A program made the translations under genes and the position numbers. Under the pieces are notes generated by a model. The model searched no databases and had not been told where the DNA came from. It saw only the letters and a program-made list of their open reading frames with translations. From Solenopsis invicta (taxonomy: Eukaryota; Arthropoda; Insecta; Hymenoptera; Formicidae), in the NCBI RefSeq assembly GCF_016802725.1, contig NC_052671.1, forward strand, positions 25,483,728 through 25,547,727: 64,000 nucleotides of DNA. The letters are read 5' to 3'. Position 1 is the first letter of the stretch, and each line of letters begins with the position of its first letter. Positions 1-10,872 of this stretch are shown here, in pieces.

Positions 1-395
1 GAAATAAATTTAAGTCAATCCCGATGATAAAAGAAATAGAAATAGAAACTCTTAGGAATCGAATTGAAATAAATTCAATTCAATCCCGATGATAAAAGAA
101 ATAGAAATAGAAACTCTTAAGAATCGAATTGAAATAAATTCAATTCAATCCCAATGATAAAAGAAATAGAAATAGAAACTCTTAGGAATCGAATTGAAAT
201 AAATTCAATTCAATCCCGATGATAAAAGAAATAGAAATAGAACCTCTTAGGAATCGAATTGAAATAAATTCAATTCAATCCCGATGATAAAAATAATAGA
301 TATAGAAATTCTTAAGAATCGAATTGAAATAAATTTAAGTCAATCCCGATGATAAAAGAAATAGAAATAGAAACTCTTAAAAATCGAATTGAAAT
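1..395. repeat. 65-bp tandem repeat (minisatellite), about six copies
   Basis: A unit beginning gaattgaaataaattcaatt recurs at 61, 126, 191, 256, 321 and 386, an exact 65-base period. The array runs off the left edge of the window. Copies differ by only a few substitutions (for example cccgat/cccaat), so the array is young or homogenised. The last copy decays after about 395. There are no spacers of independent sequence, so it is not a CRISPR array, and no frame codes through it. Confidence 0.95.
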
Positions 396-1409
396 ACAAT
401 CTTTCCATTATTACACCAGATAAATATGACGATTGTCTTTGAGTTGGCTGTCAAATCTTGAACAGATTTAAATGACTCGGAGATTGTTCTTAAAACTCTG
501 TTGGTAACATCTTTAAGTACTAAAACAATTTTGTAAAGGATGTAACACAAATATTATAATTTATATAATATGAGCAATGTAATATCAAAATTTATAAATT
601 TCAAAATCAGTATCTGTCAACAAAATTATTATTTTGATATGATTTTTATCAAAATTTATAAATTACGATAACATATTGTTTTTATTACGTAAATTGGAGT
701 GTTCACTAATTTCTGGTTGACCGATAAAATATTACCGATGATAAATGTATTAATGGTTTTGCGTGGAAACAAGAATTCACAACGTAATGAAATATAGGTA
801 AACATATGAACATTGTTTTATCTAGACATGTAGTTCAATTTTGATATAAGCGTCATATGAACATTATGTTCAAAAATACATGTCAATATATATGATTAAC
901 GAAGAGACAATTAATTTCAAAATTTATCGGCGCAACAATCTGATTTTTGATGTTACATCGAAGAAATTGCACCCCATATCCAATATTTGTCGTTGCGTTG
1001 AAATACTGGAATTAATCGCTTGTTTCTGTATTAACGATGTAACATATTTTTATACACATTATTCGCATTACACCTCTATTGAGATTGAAACCAATTGTTA
1101 TGACTAATACCCCGATAGGACAATAATTGTTGAATTATATGACAAAATCTTGCATAAAAATTATAATCAGCAATTATGTAGGTACAAAAATAGATGTAAA
1201 CGTATTGATCTTTCATAAAATATTGATAATTGTTAATTAATTTTGAAATACTATTTTGTTATAAAACTATAACGATATGGGGAATCATCTTAGTGATATA
1301 TTTGCAAAATTAAATTCTTATATTATTATTAAGAAAAATATTTTTAGCTGCATTATGTGTAAAACACTCAGAAATAAAATTAATCCAATGTTTACAAAAT
1401 TTTTTTAAA
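396..1409. other. AT-rich intergenic spacer, no gene seen
   Basis: About 1 kb of AT-rich DNA. The only longer open frame (880-1107, 75 codons) has no recognisable domain or gene-like composition and is probably chance. Confidence 0.6.
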
Positions 1410-1580
1410 TTGAACTCACTGTTGCTATGGGATCACTGCCAAAAAGAAGGGCTTACCTCCGAAGAGGCAAAGAAATTTTTATTGACCTCTCCTTCGACGT
1501 TTAGTACCTTGCCTTGAAACTATGTTCTTTTACAGGTATCTGTATGTCAAAAATAATTCAATTGAGTAGGGGAAACAATT
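1410..1580 (-). repeat. Direct repeat copy 1, exon-like segment
   Basis: A ~170-base segment (ttgaactcac...caatt) recurs at 1836-2013 in the same orientation with moderate divergence. On the minus strand it has the layout of a short exon: an acceptor-like acatacag, then about 90 bases, then a donor-like gtaagc. The frame that is open in copy 2 has a stop (TAA) in this copy. This could be a duplicated pseudo-exon of a host gene or simply a dispersed repeat; no product is recognised. Confidence 0.5.
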
Positions 1581-1835
1581 ATTCCTAAATTATAATGTAA
1601 AAATATTGCTGTATAAAATATTACACATTTAGCATGATAACATTTTAAATAAAGGATCAAACAATTTTTGAAATATATCTCAAATTTAGATTTATTTAAG
1701 TTTAACAAATATTATTTAGAGATTTTATTTCAACCAAACTGTTTTATATTAAAGTATTATCTTAGCGCAATTATTTAAAATTTTCCTCAATTTGTGATGC
1801 TATTATTATACAATATTAAAAAAATTTTTTTTTAA

Positions 1836-2013
1836 TTGAACTCACCGTTGCACGTTGCTGTAGATCACTGCCAAAAAGAAGAGCTTATCTCCAAAGAAAC
1901 GAAGAGATATTTACTGATCTATTCTTCGACGTTTGGTATCTTGCCTCGAAATTACGCACTTTTATAGGTATCTGTATGTTGAAAATAATTCAATTGAGTG
2001 GGGGCAAACAATT
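1836..2013 (-). repeat. Direct repeat copy 2, exon-like segment
   Basis: This is the second copy of the 1410-1580 segment. On the minus strand the acceptor-like acatacag is kept, but the donor-like gtaag has become ataag. The ~28-codon frame between them is open here and broken in copy 1. The pair is either two decayed exons from a tandem host gene family or a local duplication. Confidence 0.5.
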
Positions 2014-2047
2014 AGAGTATGGTCGAAAAACTTCGTCAGTAGGTAGT

Positions 2048-3378
2048 CTATAGCGGTTCAAAACCACGGGGCAATGGGGGGGGGGTGAGGAGCAAAAGGG
2101 GAATGTTGGCGCGAGGGTACCCGCGGTACTTACCGCGGAGTGGGTGGTGATCCGCGAGGCCTGACTTATGAGGTGGGAGTCAGCCCCTACGGTCCTACCT
2201 GGGAGTGTGGCAATGGGTGGTGATCTTCATGGTGTACTGGGTGGTGTCACTCACTGATCTAGAGGTAGGACTAGAGAACCTCTAGGAGAGAGAATCGCCA
2301 AGGGGCGATTGGTCAGCACGCATCACGCGGAACCACCGGTTTCTCGCGACGAAGTCTGTCAACGCATTGACGTCGCAATGCAAAATTTGCACATTTCCGC
2401 CAGCCAATCACAGAATCGGTCACGTGACCCCCCTCACGCGACCCCCCTCTTCTAGAGGTTCTCTAAGTAGGACTGATTGCGAGGATGGGGGGTAGATACT
2501 CACCCGTGCAGTATGTAATCGCCGAGGTGAAAGAAAGGGGAATTCCAAGGCTACGAATCGGCATGTAATATATTTTTATGATAACGCGGCGATTTTCGCG
2601 GCGTTTTTCCGCGGCGATTTCCGTGGCAGATTTCCGCGGCGATTTCCGTGGCAGATTTCCGCGGCTATTTCCGCGGCGTATTTCACGGGACCTAACGCGG
2701 CGAATTTCCGCGGCGCGCAATTTCGCAGCTATTTCCACGGGACCTACTGCCGCCGCCGCCGCCGCCGCCGCTACCTACCCGAATGCTCGCGATGCTCCCG
2801 GACGGCACCGCCGCTTGCGGCCGCCACGCCAGCGCTCGCGCGAAAAATAAATATTAATAATTACACAGGACCACAAAAAAAATTTTTTGAGAGTTATCTC
2901 AAACCAGACTCCAACTAAGTGTTTCTTACAGATTTTGGGTCGCTGAATAAGAATTCGTAAGCCGTTTTGCTCTATCACGTCCATTTTTAGATAATCATGA
3001 AAAATCATGGAAAATTTGTGAAAATTGAAATCATTGAGGAAAGAGCAAAAGTAAATATGACATTAAAATGTGGTCCTAGAATGAATTTAAATATATTTTA
3101 ATAAGTTAAATAAAATGTAGGAAGTAAAAGAAGTTTTGTTTACTAGTGTTATTATAACCTATGCATCGTAAAACAAATTGACGTAAAATTGACTATTGTA
3201 CAACAGACAGGCGATCTTCGTAAGTCTTAGATTTTTTTAGAAATGGATTTTAATTGTTACTGTTGGAAGATAAGTTAGATAAATAAGAAAGTAAGTTACT
3301 AATTAATTAGTTAATTAGTTAATTAATTAGTTAATTAACTTTTCCATATTTTTTCATTTTTATATTTTCAGACATTCA
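2048..3378 (+). repeat. Left long inverted arm of composite element
   Basis: The sequence from ctatagcggttc at 2048 inward to about 3378 is repeated in inverted orientation at 9741-10855. Shared blocks include the G-run after ggggcaatg, the ccgcggtac/gtaccgcg region, the tttccgcggc-rich and gccgcc-rich block (2580-2800), and an AT-rich block rich in aattagttaatt. Identity is high but with indels; the left arm also carries a 194-bp insertion (2273-2466). Such long arms are typical of foldback-type DNA transposons. No transposase was found inside. Confidence 0.75.
2273..2466. mobile_element. hAT-like MITE with 8-bp target duplication
   Basis: A 194-base insertion found in the left inverted arm and absent from the right arm. 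Its ends read agagaacctctag and ctagaggttctct, near-perfect terminal inverted repeats. It is flanked on both sides by gtaggact (2265-2272 and 2467-2474), an 8-base duplication characteristic of hAT insertions. It has no coding capacity. The empty site in the opposite arm confirms the boundaries. Confidence 0.8.
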
Positions 3379-3470
3379 TTTAAAAATGTCTGAAAATAAA
3401 AAAATATGCAAAAAATTAATTAACTAGTTAATTAACTAATTAATTAACTAATTGATTAGTAACTTACTAA
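3290..3470. repeat. AT-rich palindrome at the inner end of the left arm
   Basis: Repeats of aattagttaatt on the left are mirrored by aattaactaatt on the right around a centre near 3378, which holds complementary copies of a cagacatt/aatgtctg motif. Beyond the centre a second, shortened copy of the arm begins (3500-3560, gataactctcaaaatt), so the left arm is itself folded back. The right arm joins at the same aatgtctg motif (9741). Confidence 0.75.
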
Positions 3471-3698
3471 TCTATAAAAAAACATTAAAAATTTATAAGA
3501 AACACCTACTCTGATTTGAGATAACTCTCAAAATTTTTTTGTGTAGTCCTATGTTATTTTTAGACCCACCCGACTGTTCGCAGCCGCGCGAAAAAAGAAT
3601 TATTGCGGCAGAAATAATAACAAAAAAAAAACTTACCACCACCGCCTTGGTCGATCGCCTCGGTTTTGCCACCGCCACCACCACTGCCGCCACTACCG

Positions 3699-3740
3699 CC
3701 ACCACTCACCACTCACCACTCACCACTCACCACTCACCAC
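3699..3740. repeat. 7-bp (caccact)n microsatellite
   Basis: Tandem caccact units, with minor variation, directly downstream of a ccaccgccacc-rich stretch. Confidence 0.85.
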
Positions 3741-4063
3741 TAATTATGTCTTTCGTCCTCCTCCCCGAAAATGTCGAGCATCTCGGATCTTACCAAATTG
3801 AACATATTGTCTCTAATTGCGTTTTCAGGAAGAATATCCATGAAATATCGCATCATATTGTAATTTTCATGAATTTCTCCAAGCAGTTCCTCCTCATCTT
3901 CTTCCTCCTCCTCCTCCTATTCTTGTTGTAACTCTTCCTCCATCTGTTCCTCCTGCTCCTCCATCTGTTCCTCCTTCTCCTCTCTTTCCCTCTGTTTTTC
4001 TTCTTCCCTTTTTTCTTCATCTTTCTTCTGAATTTTTTTATCTTCCTTCAAATTTGGATTCAT
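3740..4063 (-). pseudogene. Glu-rich small ORF with one internal stop, function unknown
   Basis: From an ATG at 4063 a minus-strand frame runs 107 codons to a stop at 3740-3742 and is interrupted by one in-frame TAG (3917-3919, codon 49). The N-terminal half is very charged (runs of Glu, Lys, Arg and Gln), predicting a helix or coiled coil. After the stop comes a non-repetitive helical tail that includes YNMMRYFMDILPEN and ends in LDIFGEEDER. The tail faintly resembles the short helical modules of TE-encoded DNA-binding proteins (BESS-like), but I cannot identify it. It lies between the inverted arm and the DIRS fragment and could belong to either. Confidence 0.35.
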
Positions 4064-5430
4064 TTTCTTATTATTTCGCGCACTCTTAACTAGTTAAGAT
4101 CACAACTGCTACTGACGAAGGGCTCGCTCAGCGAGAACATCCTTTGTCGCATCGCGTATTTTGACGGCAATTAATCACAAAGGTATATGATTACATCGAA
4201 GACAAAAGATATACGATTACATCGTAGGCAAAGCAAAACATTGCTACTTTATGTTCGCTATTGTATTATATTATATTATAATTGTTTCCAGAATGCCTAT
4301 TTTTTATTCTTCCTGGATCCATTTGAAAGGGAGTATTCTAATACATATAAATTTAAATTTTCATAAACTTCTAGCCTACCGTTCGAGAGTTATAAAATAT
4401 TCTTTATTAAAATTATATTTGCTAATGCAGCTCTCAGGCATAGCCTTGACAATGCTCGAATCACCGATTCTTGCTTGTGAAATGTTATCGTTCGCGTGAC
4501 GCAATCACTATCAAGGCTATTCTGTAAGAGAGACTGCACTTGAATATAGAATAAAATTGTGAGATTGAACGAACTTATTTGAAGTGAAGTTTGATCTTAA
4601 TTATGGCCATCGTCTCGTCCGGATGGATTATACTCTGTAGTAGAGTGCCGGACACGCTTCGATAACAGTTTTGAAAGCACCGCGAAAAAAGCGTCCCGCG
4701 GGGGCCTTTCCTCGCGCGCCATTTCTCGGCGCGCGCCCCGACGGACGTGGCCATCGTGGACTCCTCCATTTTATTGTCTTTTGTTCACTCGTGGAGACAA
4801 CAGCATCCTTCGGAGGATGCTATAGTGACGTGAATTACCGACACATTACAGTGTTCATTAATTTTCGAATTGGCTCTACAGATTACAAAATCTTTTTACA
4901 GAATAAAAATGTTTTATTATACACGCACCAAAACAAAGTGCGGGCTGGTAAATTTTACAAGAAAATCGAACAAAAAGTTAAAAATTTATTTATTCTTGGC
5001 TCGTGGATCTGTCAACCGAGGTTAACTTTTATCATTTACTAACGTTCTGTAGCTCATATGTATGAAATGAGACCAGGCCGCACTTTAGAAAACTCTAACG
5101 AACAACACTGACTGTGTGTCATTCCAGTCAAAAGCCTAACAAAAAAGTTTAACATGTAAACAGCTGTACGTGTACAAATTTCGCTTAGCGCACGTAAACA
5201 ATGGCAAGCAGAGTAGTGACTGTAGTTGATAGGTCTTTTTGCAGATGGCGAAATAATCGATAAACAAAGACAGATCTATGTGTTGGACAAAGAGCGATAG
5301 CCTGGTCTCCCTCAAAAAATAATCTGCAATGCCGACGTCGAGGAAGTTCTTCGGTCACTATAGCATCCTCTTCAATAGTGTGACTTTTTGCGAAATTATG
5401 CTCAAGCATAAAAGTAAAAACAAACGTGCT
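4064..5430. other. Unassigned stretch, possibly 5' region of the DIRS element
   Basis: No convincing gene. A GC-rich patch at 4670-4770 contains several gcgcgc motifs. The frames at 4671-5042 (+) and 5185-5409 (-) show no known domain. Position suggests it may include the leader of the DIRS-like retroelement whose gag starts near 5440. Confidence 0.3.
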
Positions 5431-5439
5431 AAACGCTTT

Positions 5440-6445
5440 AGAGGCCGTGAGACCTCTTACGAGAGTGTTTCTGATAGAAGAAAACGATAAGATTATTCAC
5501 ACGAGCGATCGTGAGATCGATCGCTAGACCGATTGCGAGATCGATCGCGAGACCGATCGCGGGACGCTGATTCTCGAAGCTGACACTCATCGAGAGACTC
5601 ATCGACCAGACATGTCCGTTCCAGAGAGGATGTTATCAAGCTCTCTTCGACTCTTTTCGCGAGTTCCTGTCTCGCTCGGAACAAGACGGCGGTCTACGTT
5701 CCCACGACCGGCCTTTTGAGGTTAGGCCGTCAGTACAGGAGACTGTACAGAGACACGAGATCCCGACAGCCTCATCAGGGATCTCTCCCTCCAGTTTAGA
5801 ATATGGCGCTGAAGAACCGACGGTCGCTCAAAGCGACCGGGGCAACGTACCAGATATGTCCTCTTGTTGACCCACCTTTTTTCCGTGCAACTTATCGCAG
5901 CGATTGAGTAGAGTGAGTGCAACTCCTCCTCTCGCTGAGGAAACTTTATAGCACAGAGAGGACATAACCGACGGTTTCTTCCGCCAATTATTTAAAATTA
6001 TCTAAAATTTTTCTGTTGAACAGCGCCAATGCTGCAGGAAAATCAAAACGAGTTCTCGTCGTGAGTTCATAGCGTAAAGTTTTCAAACCCACTGGGGGCT
6101 GAGAAGGCGGAACCACCCCCCCTCCTCCTCGAACTCAGGCGCTAATCTCGGAATTTTTTGGAGATTTTCAGCCATCCACTACACCATCTGTCTGGAACCC
6201 TGCGATACTGCAGTCGCTTCAGGAGGAGGTCCGCCGAGGACTAGGGGAGGAGGTCCGTTCCAAACTACTGTCTAAGCATAAAGTAAAAGACAACCTGTTG
6301 ACACTGGCCTCGCCTAAGCTCAATAAGGAGCTTTTGACGCCCTTTACCTCTGCAGTGATTAAGAGGGATGAGTATCAGACTCTATCCCAAGCACAAGTGA
6401 GCGCTTGCTTTAATGCCCTGGGTTTCGGAATATCTCTCTTCATTG
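5440..6445 (+). pseudogene. DIRS-type retrotransposon gag, 5' part (broken)
   Basis: Plus-strand gag remnant. Around 5500-5560 repeated gatcgatcgcgagacc units encode an Arg/Asp/Ser-rich tract interrupted by stops. From about 6170 to 6443 one frame is open and contains LTLASPKLNKELLTPF followed by VIKRDEYQ, the conserved gag region of DIRS-like (tyrosine-recombinase) retroelements. The frame is cut at 6443-6446 by a minus-strand LINE and resumes near 8690. Gag would form the particle; several stops and shifts make it non-functional. Confidence 0.6.
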
Positions 6446-8675
6446 ATTGATTAAACGTTTATTGAAATTCTAAGGCCGTAGCCCTCTAAGAATTTAAGAC
6501 GACAAGAATAATTCAGTGACAAAAATCAGATGACATATATATACAAAAATCAAGAGCAGAGTTAACAAACAGTGATACTGACAATGAAGTAATAAGAATA
6601 CAGATATTGATAAAAAAAAAAGTAATAGTAATTATAGTAAAGAAAAAATAAACCAAATGAAAATAAAAATAAAATAAAATAAAATAAAATGAGAATAAAT
6701 TAAGAATACAAATAAAAATAAAAAATGCAAAATAGAAATTTTATAAACTACATTGGAGAAACAGAAGAAAGAACGGAATTATAAATACATAGCAAACATA
6801 ATAATTATAATAATACTGATACAGTAGACTCAATGAGGGGAATCAAAAAACAGAGATAAACCTATCTGAGTAGTGCGTGTTACGCAAGAGGTAACAGGGG
6901 GTTAGTTACAGGGCAGGGACGGAAACCCAACATCGCGCCCACGGCTACTTAAGTGGTCAAAGAGCGTGCGTTTGAACGCATTGATCGAGGTGGCTCCCTT
7001 GATAAAGGGAGGGAGTACATTCCACAAGGTGCAAGCGATTGAGCAGAAAGAGTTTTGGTATGTGGAAGTCCTGCAGAAGGGGATTACAAGGGAGAGAGGC
7101 TGAAGGTGAGGAGCGTAGGTGTGACAAAGGGCGGTGGAAAGGACGGAGATTTTTGAGGAGGTACGGGGAAGGAGGAGGTGGAGATAATAGTGAAAAGAAG
7201 ACAACAAATATAATACTCCCTCCTGTCATCAGCATTCAGCCACTTCAGTTCATCGTAGTAATCTGAAATGTGCTCATCTCTCGAGGCCGTAAATGAACCT
7301 GATGCAGGAATTCATCAGTCGCCTGATTTTTAATCAGTGTTGCCCGGTGAGATCAGTGAAAAGGGTCGCACAATAGTCAAAAACAGGAAAAATGAGTACG
7401 GACACAAGCCGCACGCGGAGACGTAGAGTGAGGCCATTATTGAAAGATTTTAATCGCCACAGAATGCTGTTTACGCGGCTCGAAATGCCTTGTATCTGCT
7501 CAGCCCAGTTGAGGGTGTTGTTAAGGGAAATTCCGAGATTGGTAGCCTTGTTTGTGACCTCAATCTAGACTCCATTAAGATGCAGTTAAATGCGGGATGG
7601 AGGGAGGCTGTTGACGAACCTCGCGCTCCCTAAGAGCATCGCCTTCGTTTTGCTGCTGTTGAGTGTTAAAAGGTTGTTGGAGGCCCAAGACTCTATCTCG
7701 GCGATGTCATCTCTGACTAGCTTCAGAGCAGCATCGAGGTCGGAGGGTGGGAAATGGATATAGATTTGAAGGTCGTCGGCATAGAGGATGTGTTTGCAGT
7801 ACCTGAGCGAGTGTTTGAGGACGTCGATGAAGAGGGAAAATTAGAGAGGACCAAGCACCGATCCCTGAGGAACTCTTGCGTTGACTGGTACCCATGACGA
7901 GAAAGAACCATCAGGACCCTTCACTCTCTGATGGCGACCCGTGAAGTACAATTCTACTTGTTGACGGGCAGAGGAGGATAGGCGGAAGGATTCCAGCTTT
8001 CGCAGTAGGAGACCAGCAAGGTAACCTTTCGCTGATCGATGGCCAGTCTAACGTCGTCCATCAGCTTGAGTAAAGCAGTCTGTGTACTGTTCCCACTCCG
8101 AAAGCCGGTTTGAAGAGGATCGAGGAGATCTGAGCGCTGCAGATGGGAAGAGAGCAGCTCAAATGCCACGCGTTCAAGCACTTTTGATAGGAAGCAGAAC
8201 AAGAAAATTGGGCGAAAATGGGAAGGTTCAAAGAGATGTTTAGTTTTGGGAAACGGGATTATGTGGGAGAGTTTCCAAAAAGAGGGAAAGGTGGAGGTAG
8301 TAAAGGAAAAGTTGAGTATATCAAGGATAGTGGGGAAGGTGATAGGAAGGCTGTGAAGAATAAGGCATCGGCTGAGTCCATCAGGTTCGGTAGAGTTGGA
8401 GGAGCTGTTGCGTAAAGCGCGTGACAGGGCGTCCGGTGTGATGTGGAGAAAGTAGAAGGTAGAAGGATTGGATAGAGACAAGGAAGAAGGAAGAGAGAGA
8501 GGGAAATAAGGATTAGGCGGGTCAAGGGCGGAGGGGGAGGAATCGTGCGTAGGATCAAAAGAGGGGCAAGATATGAGATGAGCGGAAGAGATGTAAGCCC
8601 TAAACGAGGAAATAAAATCAGCTTTAACATTCCTAGCAAAGAAAATCCATTTATTAGCGGATCATCATTATTGCC
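6446..8675 (-). mobile_element. Non-LTR retrotransposon (CR1/Jockey-like), inserted in the DIRS gag
   Basis: A minus-strand, 5'-truncated LINE. The reverse transcriptase is visible in pieces: residues such as LSKVLERVAFELLS and GFRSGNSTQTALLKL (7954-8481), then, after frameshifts, PQGSVLGPL, the catalytic YADD near 7785 and LLTLNSSKTKAMLL (7640-7900). The C-terminal tail (6902-7207) contains SIACTLWNVLPP and INAFKRTL. The 3' end carries short aatc repeats at 6444-6455 instead of poly(A). Several frameshifts make it a dead copy. It divides the DIRS gag in two, so it is younger than the DIRS element. Confidence 0.75.
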
Positions 8676-8689
8676 TTTTCCTGGCAAGA

Positions 8690-8936
8690 CGAGCGTTTGC
8701 CAAACCTTCGCTCAATGCTGTGAAAAAACGCGGCGGAGTCAGCTCCCATCGACGACATTCTGTTTGGCCAAGATTTTTCAGAGACGCTTAAAGCAGCGCA
8801 AACCTGTGAGAAAGCGAGTCGCGATGTCTACAAGACGCTTCCGAGGATGGGGAAAAAGACTCTACAGCCAATGCAACATACAGCCCGTCAACAGCCTAGA
8901 GGACAGACAACCAAACTTTCATCCTCGGGAAACTAA
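8690..8936 (+). pseudogene. DIRS-type gag, 3' part
   Basis: This is the continuation of the gag split by the LINE. After a frameshift near 8730 the frame reads DDILFGQDFSETLKAA then EKASRDVYK, typical of the C-terminus of DIRS gag, and stops at 8936. The reverse-transcriptase frame starts about 30 bases downstream. Confidence 0.65.
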
Positions 8937-8962
8937 CGGCTTCCTGCTCGGTCCCCAGCGAC

Positions 8963-9741
8963 TTGCCGTCCAGAAGCCTATCACAACAGGAGTCGCCCCC
9001 ACCACTCTCAATCACGATCCAAGAGTCGTTACTAAACGAAGTAAGATCCGCTGGCCGCCTAAGCCTTTTTTACGATCACTGGCCAGCAATTATATCCAAC
9101 CCGATAGTCCTTGAGGTAGTTCAGGGTTACCACCTTCCATTTACTGCCAGAGCTCCTTGGAAAGCTCATCGCCTGGAGACTTCCCTTTCTCAATCAGACG
9201 CGTTACTTTGCGACGCGGAGGTAAGACGTCTCTGTCTTAAGGGAGCTATTGTTTCGGTGGACCCATTTGAAGATCAGTTCCTCTCACCGTTATTTTTCAT
9301 CGACAAATCATTCGGTGGAAAGCGATTTATCCTGAATCTCCGAGATTTGAATAGATTCATAAACCTTCCTCATTTTAAATTAGAGAATTGGCGGACAGTG
9401 ATTTGGTTAATGCTCGCCGAAACTCAAATGGCTACTCTTGACTTGGAGGACGCTTACCTCGCAGTCCCGATTTACAAAAGACACAAGAGATACTTGCACT
9501 TCCAATGGCGTACAATTACGTACGAGTTCACGCTCTTCCGTTGGCTCCTGGCCTCTCTACGGCCCCCTTTATCTTCTCTAAGATTCTTCGCCCAGTCTTC
9601 ACTTATTTACGCGACAAGAATTACCAATCTGTAGTATTCCTCGATGATTTTCTGTTATTAGGTGTCTTCAGGGACGAATGCGAGAGGAATGTGTCCGCTA
9701 CAGTAAATATACTTGCGTCTTTAGGTTGCATTTTTAAGTAA
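8963..9741 (+). pseudogene. DIRS-type reverse transcriptase, truncated and frameshifted
   Basis: The first frame (8963-9634) shows the RT fingers and palm: a KRFILNLRDLNRFI block, then MATLDLEDAYLAVPIYKRH, where the Asp of LDLEDAYL is the first catalytic Asp. The rest (LSTAPFIFSKILRPVF and FLDDFLLLG with the catalytic DD) lies in another frame (9505-9741), so a frameshift near 9540 broke the gene. The LNLRDLNRFI and ILRPVFTYLR motifs are those of DIRS/PAT elements, which integrate with a tyrosine recombinase. RNase H, methyltransferase and recombinase regions are missing because the right inverted arm begins at 9741. Confidence 0.75.
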
Positions 9742-10855
9742 ATGTCTGAAAATATAAAAATGAAAAAATATGCAAAAAATTAATTAACTAATTAATTAAC
9801 CAATTAACTAATTAATTAATAACTTACTTTCTATTTTATCTAACTTATCTTTCAACAGTAACTAAAATCCATTTCTAAAAAGATCTAGGACTTACGAAGA
9901 TCGCCTGTCTGTTGCACAATAGTCAACTTTACGTCGATTTGTTTTACGACGTATAAGTTATAACACTAGTAAACAAAACTTTTTTTACTTCCTACATTTT
10001 ATTTAACTTATTAAAATATATTTAAATCCATTCTATGATCACATTTTAATGTCATATTTACTTTTGCTCTTTCCTCAAAGATTTCAATTTTCACAAATTT
10101 TCTATGATTTTTCATGATTATCTAAAAAACTGGACGTGATGGAGCAAAACGGCTTACGAATTCTTATTCAGCGACCCAAAATCTATAAGAAACACCTACT
10201 CTGGTTTGAGATAACTCTCAAAAATTTTTTTTTGTGGTCCTGTGTAATTATTAATATTTATTTTTCGCGCGAGCGCTGGCGTGGCGGCCGCAAGCGGCGG
10301 TGCCGTCGGTGAGCATCCGCGAGCATTCGGGTGGGCAGCGGCGGCGGCGGCGGCGACGGCAGTGGATCCCGTGGAAATAGCTGCAAAATTGCGCGCCGCG
10401 GAAATTCGCCGCGTTAGGTCCCGCGAAATACGCCGCGGAAATAGCCGCAGAAATCCGCCACGGAAATCGCCGTGGAAAAACGCTGCAAAAATCGCCGCGT
10501 TATCATAAAAATATATTACATGCCGGTTCGTAACCATGGGATTTCCCCTTCTTCCACCTCGGTGGTTACATACCGCACGGGTGACCCCCCATTCTTGCAA
10601 TCAGTCCCACCTCTAGGTCAGTGAGTGACATCACCCACTACACCATCAGGATCACCACCCACTCCCACACTCCCAGGTAGGACCGTGGGGGCTGACTCCC
10701 ACGCGCGGTCAGTACCGCGAGATGACCTCCACCTCCCAGGTCAAGCCTCGCGGATCACCACCCACTCTGCAGTAAGTATTGCGGGTACCCCCGCGCCTAC
10801 GTTTTCCCCTCGCCCCTCACCCCCCTCATTGCCCCATGGCTTCGAACGGCTATAG
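9741..10855 (-). repeat. Right long inverted arm of composite element
   Basis: Reverse-complement copy of 2048-3378 without the MITE at 2273-2466. It begins at the aatgtctgaaaat motif that marks the fold centre on the left and ends at gaacggctatag (10844-10855). It carries the same ccgcgg-rich and gcggcg-rich blocks. The short frames over the GC-rich part show no protein signal and are codon-like by chance. Confidence 0.75.
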
Positions 10856-10872
10856 ATTATCTATAGCCGTTC
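10844..10872. repeat. Terminal 12-bp inverted motif at the right end of the composite
   Basis: The 12-mer gaacggctatag is followed by attat and then by its exact reverse complement (10861-10872). The same 12-mer with one mismatch forms the outer tip of the left arm at 2048. Two element tips therefore appear to face each other across 5 bases. Confidence 0.8.

Noticed and set aside
1..395. Regularly spaced repeat that might suggest CRISPR
   Set aside because: Units are contiguous 65-base tandem copies without unique spacers, and the window is eukaryotic.
4670..4770. GC-rich patch that could be a CpG-island promoter
   Set aside because: No gene follows it in either direction and the frame over it (4671-5042) has no domain; likely TE-derived.
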